Shown piece by piece: positions 4,838 through 6,308 of a DNA stretch of 6,308 nt; the stretch's first letter is position 1; every line of letters starts with the position of its first letter. A program made the translations under genes and the position numbers. This DNA comes from an uncultured Bacilli bacterium (GTDB lineage Bacteria; Bacillota_I; Bacilli_A; RF39; UBA660). The notes below the pieces were generated by a model. It had not been told where the DNA came from. It did no database searches and saw only the letters and a list, made by a program, of their open reading frames with translations. The stretch covers positions 1 to 6,308 of the forward strand of contig CAJTKV010000068.1 of assembly GCA_910577075.1 (NCBI GenBank). Direction: 5' to 3'.

Positions 4838-6244
4838 ATGACAAAGAAACAAGATGAAGTAAAATCAACAGAAAAAAAGAGCCAAGAAAAAGTAGTGAAA
4901 GCAACAAAAACTACAACTAAGAAAGCTCCTGCTAAGAAAACGACAAATAAAAAAGAAGAAATAAAGGAAGAAAGAGATATTGTATTAGAAAATAGTGAAA
5001 AAGAAGCGAATATTGTCAAAGAGGAAAAAAGGGAAGAAAATCCTGTAAAAAGCGCTATTGAACTATTGCTTATTATCGCGGCTATTATTGTTATTATTGT
5101 CTTTTTTCCAAATACAGTTATTTGGAATATTGTCGTATTGTTATTAATATTAACGGCATTAATTTTTGTTCACGAATTTGGACATTTTATAATAGGAAAA
5201 TTGTGTGGCGTTCATATCTATGAGTTTGCCTTAGGTATGGGACCAAAAGTTTTGGGCTTTAAAAGGAAAAATGATCCAACCGAGTATAATTTAAGGGCAT
5301 TACCTATTGGGGGATATTGTTCTTTGGCTGGTGAAGAAGGCGAAGATGATAGTAGTTTACCAAAAGATAAATTTATGTGTAATAAGGGCAAACTTAAGAG
5401 AGTAGCAATACTAGTAGCTGGTGTTACGATGAATTTTATTACGGCATTCTTGCTTTTATTCTTCATATCATTTATTTGGGGATCAAATGAACAAGCAAGT
5501 TATATTGGCTATGTTGAAGCAGATTCACCAGCAGCCAAGGCAGGCGTAAGCGTTGGAGATAAGATTATAGAATGTAATGGGTATAAAGTATCTACTTGGG
5601 ATAAATTATCGGTTATAACTAGTTTAAAAGGTAATAATGATTATTATGAATATGTCATAAGACATAAAGATGGAAAAGAAGAAAAATATAAGATAATTCC
5701 CGATGAATATGTGGTTTTAGATGATGAGAATATCAAGATTACAGAAGAGCATACTTTAGATAAAATTATTGAAGAGAAAAAATTAAATAAAGATGAAGTA
5801 GTTACTTCAAAATTAATTGGCATAGGAGCTGAAACAGAAATAAAACATGGATTTATGAATGCTTTAGATTATGCCTATAAGAAATTTGGCAGTTTAGTTT
5901 CAACGCTATTCCTAATTTTAGGTTCTCTATTTACTGGTAAACTAGGATTAGATGCCCTATCTGGACCTGTTGGAATGTATACTGTTGTCAATACGGTTGC
6001 CGCTTATGGATTATCAAATATTCTCTATTTAGCAGCATACTTATCGATTAATTTAGGCATTATCAATATATTGCCATTCCCAGCTTTTGATGGTGGACGA
6101 GTATTATTTATAGGCATAGAAGCTATAACTGGTAAGAAAGTTGATCCTAAAATAGAGGGATATTTCCATACAATTGGTTTTATGCTAATAATGTTACTTA
6201 TGTTGTATATTACATGGCATGATATAGTTACATTATTCTTTTAG
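4838..6244 (+). CDS. rseP: RIP zinc metalloprotease RseP/RasP (site-2 protease) with Lys-rich N-terminal extension
   Basis: This M50B intramembrane protease would cleave membrane-embedded segments of substrates such as anti-sigma factors or signal-peptide remnants. Active-site HEFGH (His112, Glu113, His116) lies in a membrane helix; the third zinc ligand is Asp418 in NILPFPAFDGG (410-420). Other family marks are RALPIGGY (153-160), a single PDZ-like domain at about 219-290 and SGPVG (375-379). Membrane segments are about 74-90, 95-118, 187-214, 393-412 and 442-466. Unusually, about 70 hydrophilic residues rich in Lys, Glu, Thr and Ala (including KKAPAKKTTNKK) and one extra helix precede the catalytic core. 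Family members usually start just before the HExxH helix. An even number of added passes is not required: one extra helix places the basic tail inside while keeping the core in its usual orientation. It is the last gene of the operon, 9 nt after cdsA. The substrate is unknown. Confidence 0.93.
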   Translation: MTKKQDEVKSTEKKSQEKVVKATKTTTKKAPAKKTTNKKEEIKEERDIVLENSEKEANIVKEEKREENPVKSAIELLLIIAAIIVIIVFFPNTVIWNIVVLLLILTALIFVHEFGHFIIGKLCGVHIYEFALGMGPKVLGFKRKNDPTEYNLRALPIGGYCSLAGEEGEDDSSLPKDKFMCNKGKLKRVAILVAGVTMNFITAFLLLFFISFIWGSNEQASYIGYVEADSPAAKAGVSVGDKIIECNGYKVSTWDKLSVITSLKGNNDYYEYVIRHKDGKEEKYKIIPDEYVVLDDENIKITEEHTLDKIIEEKKLNKDEVVTSKLIGIGAETEIKHGFMNALDYAYKKFGSLVSTLFLILGSLFTGKLGLDALSGPVGMYTVVNTVAAYGLSNILYLAAYLSINLGIINILPFPAFDGGRVLFIGIEAITGKKVDPKIEGYFHTIGFMLIMLLMLYITWHDIVTLFF

Positions 6245-6267
6245 TAAGCCAAGTGTGAAGTTGTAAT

Positions 6268-6306
6268 ATAAAAGTGTACACAAAAAAAGTGTATGCTTTT
6301 ATTTTT
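6268..6306 (+). terminator. Intrinsic terminator of the ftsEX-rseP operon
   Basis: The arm 6270-6281 (AAAAGTGTACAC) pairs with 6289-6300 (GTGTATGCTTTT) in a 12-bp stem with two G-U wobbles and a loop of seven A. It can extend by two A-T pairs to 6268/6302. ATTTTT follows at 6301-6306. The wobbles weaken the hairpin on the opposite strand, so it favours + strand termination. It begins about 24 nt after the rseP stop; 6245-6267 shows nothing else. Confidence 0.8.
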
Positions 6307-6308
6307 GA

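Larger units (their letters stand above)
1253..6244 (+). other. Five-gene operon ftsE-ftsX-M23 hydrolase-cdsA-rseP
   Basis: The five genes are collinear. Their junctions are a 14-nt overlap (ftsE/ftsX), a 4-nt ATGA overlap (ftsX/hydrolase) and two 9-nt gaps (hydrolase/cdsA and cdsA/rseP). Promoters are visible only upstream of ftsE, and a strong intrinsic terminator lies only after rseP. A single polycistronic transcript is the simplest reading; weak internal promoters cannot be excluded. Confidence 0.8.

Overview
The window looks like a chromosomal segment from a low-GC Gram-positive-type bacterium (Firmicutes/Bacilli or a relative). The grounds are AT-rich codon use, strong AGGAGG-type ribosome binding sites, sigma-A-like promoters, short rho-independent terminators, and a CwlO/PcsB-style FtsEX partner. 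TGG is used for Trp and TAA, TAG and TGA all end genes, so I see no sign of a recoded UGA. All genes lie on the + strand. I found no RNA genes, CRISPR array, insertion sequence or phage signature.

Positions 1-112 are a short leader with a 15-bp palindrome and a good promoter (TTGACT-N17-TATTAT) directly upstream of an AGGAGG site. They drive a single-gene unit (113-1156). Its product is an unrecognised protein with an N-terminal membrane-type helix, a strongly basic segment, a middle region of unknown fold and a Gly/Pro/Arg-rich tail. A terminator hairpin begins inside its stop codon.

The 96-nt gap 1157-1252 holds that terminator, two overlapping promoters in tandem and the ribosome binding site of a tightly packed five-gene operon (1253-6244). 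The operon reads ftsE, ftsX, a secreted coiled-coil M23 peptidoglycan hydrolase, cdsA and rseP. Neighbouring genes either overlap (14 and 4 nt) or are 9 nt apart, and an intrinsic terminator follows rseP.

Working model (inference): FtsE (ATPase) and FtsX (membrane partner) form the division-linked ABC complex whose extracellular loop controls the hydrolase encoded next to it. CdsA makes CDP-diacylglycerol for phospholipid synthesis. RseP is a site-2 intramembrane protease. The operon would thus co-express septal or side-wall peptidoglycan cleavage, membrane lipid supply and membrane proteolysis. The most notable points are that the FtsEX partner keeps a complete M23 active site, that ftsEX-hydrolase sits beside cdsA-rseP with neither uppS nor dxr present, that RseP carries a Lys-rich N-terminal extension plus an extra membrane helix, and that the first gene is an uncharacterised protein.
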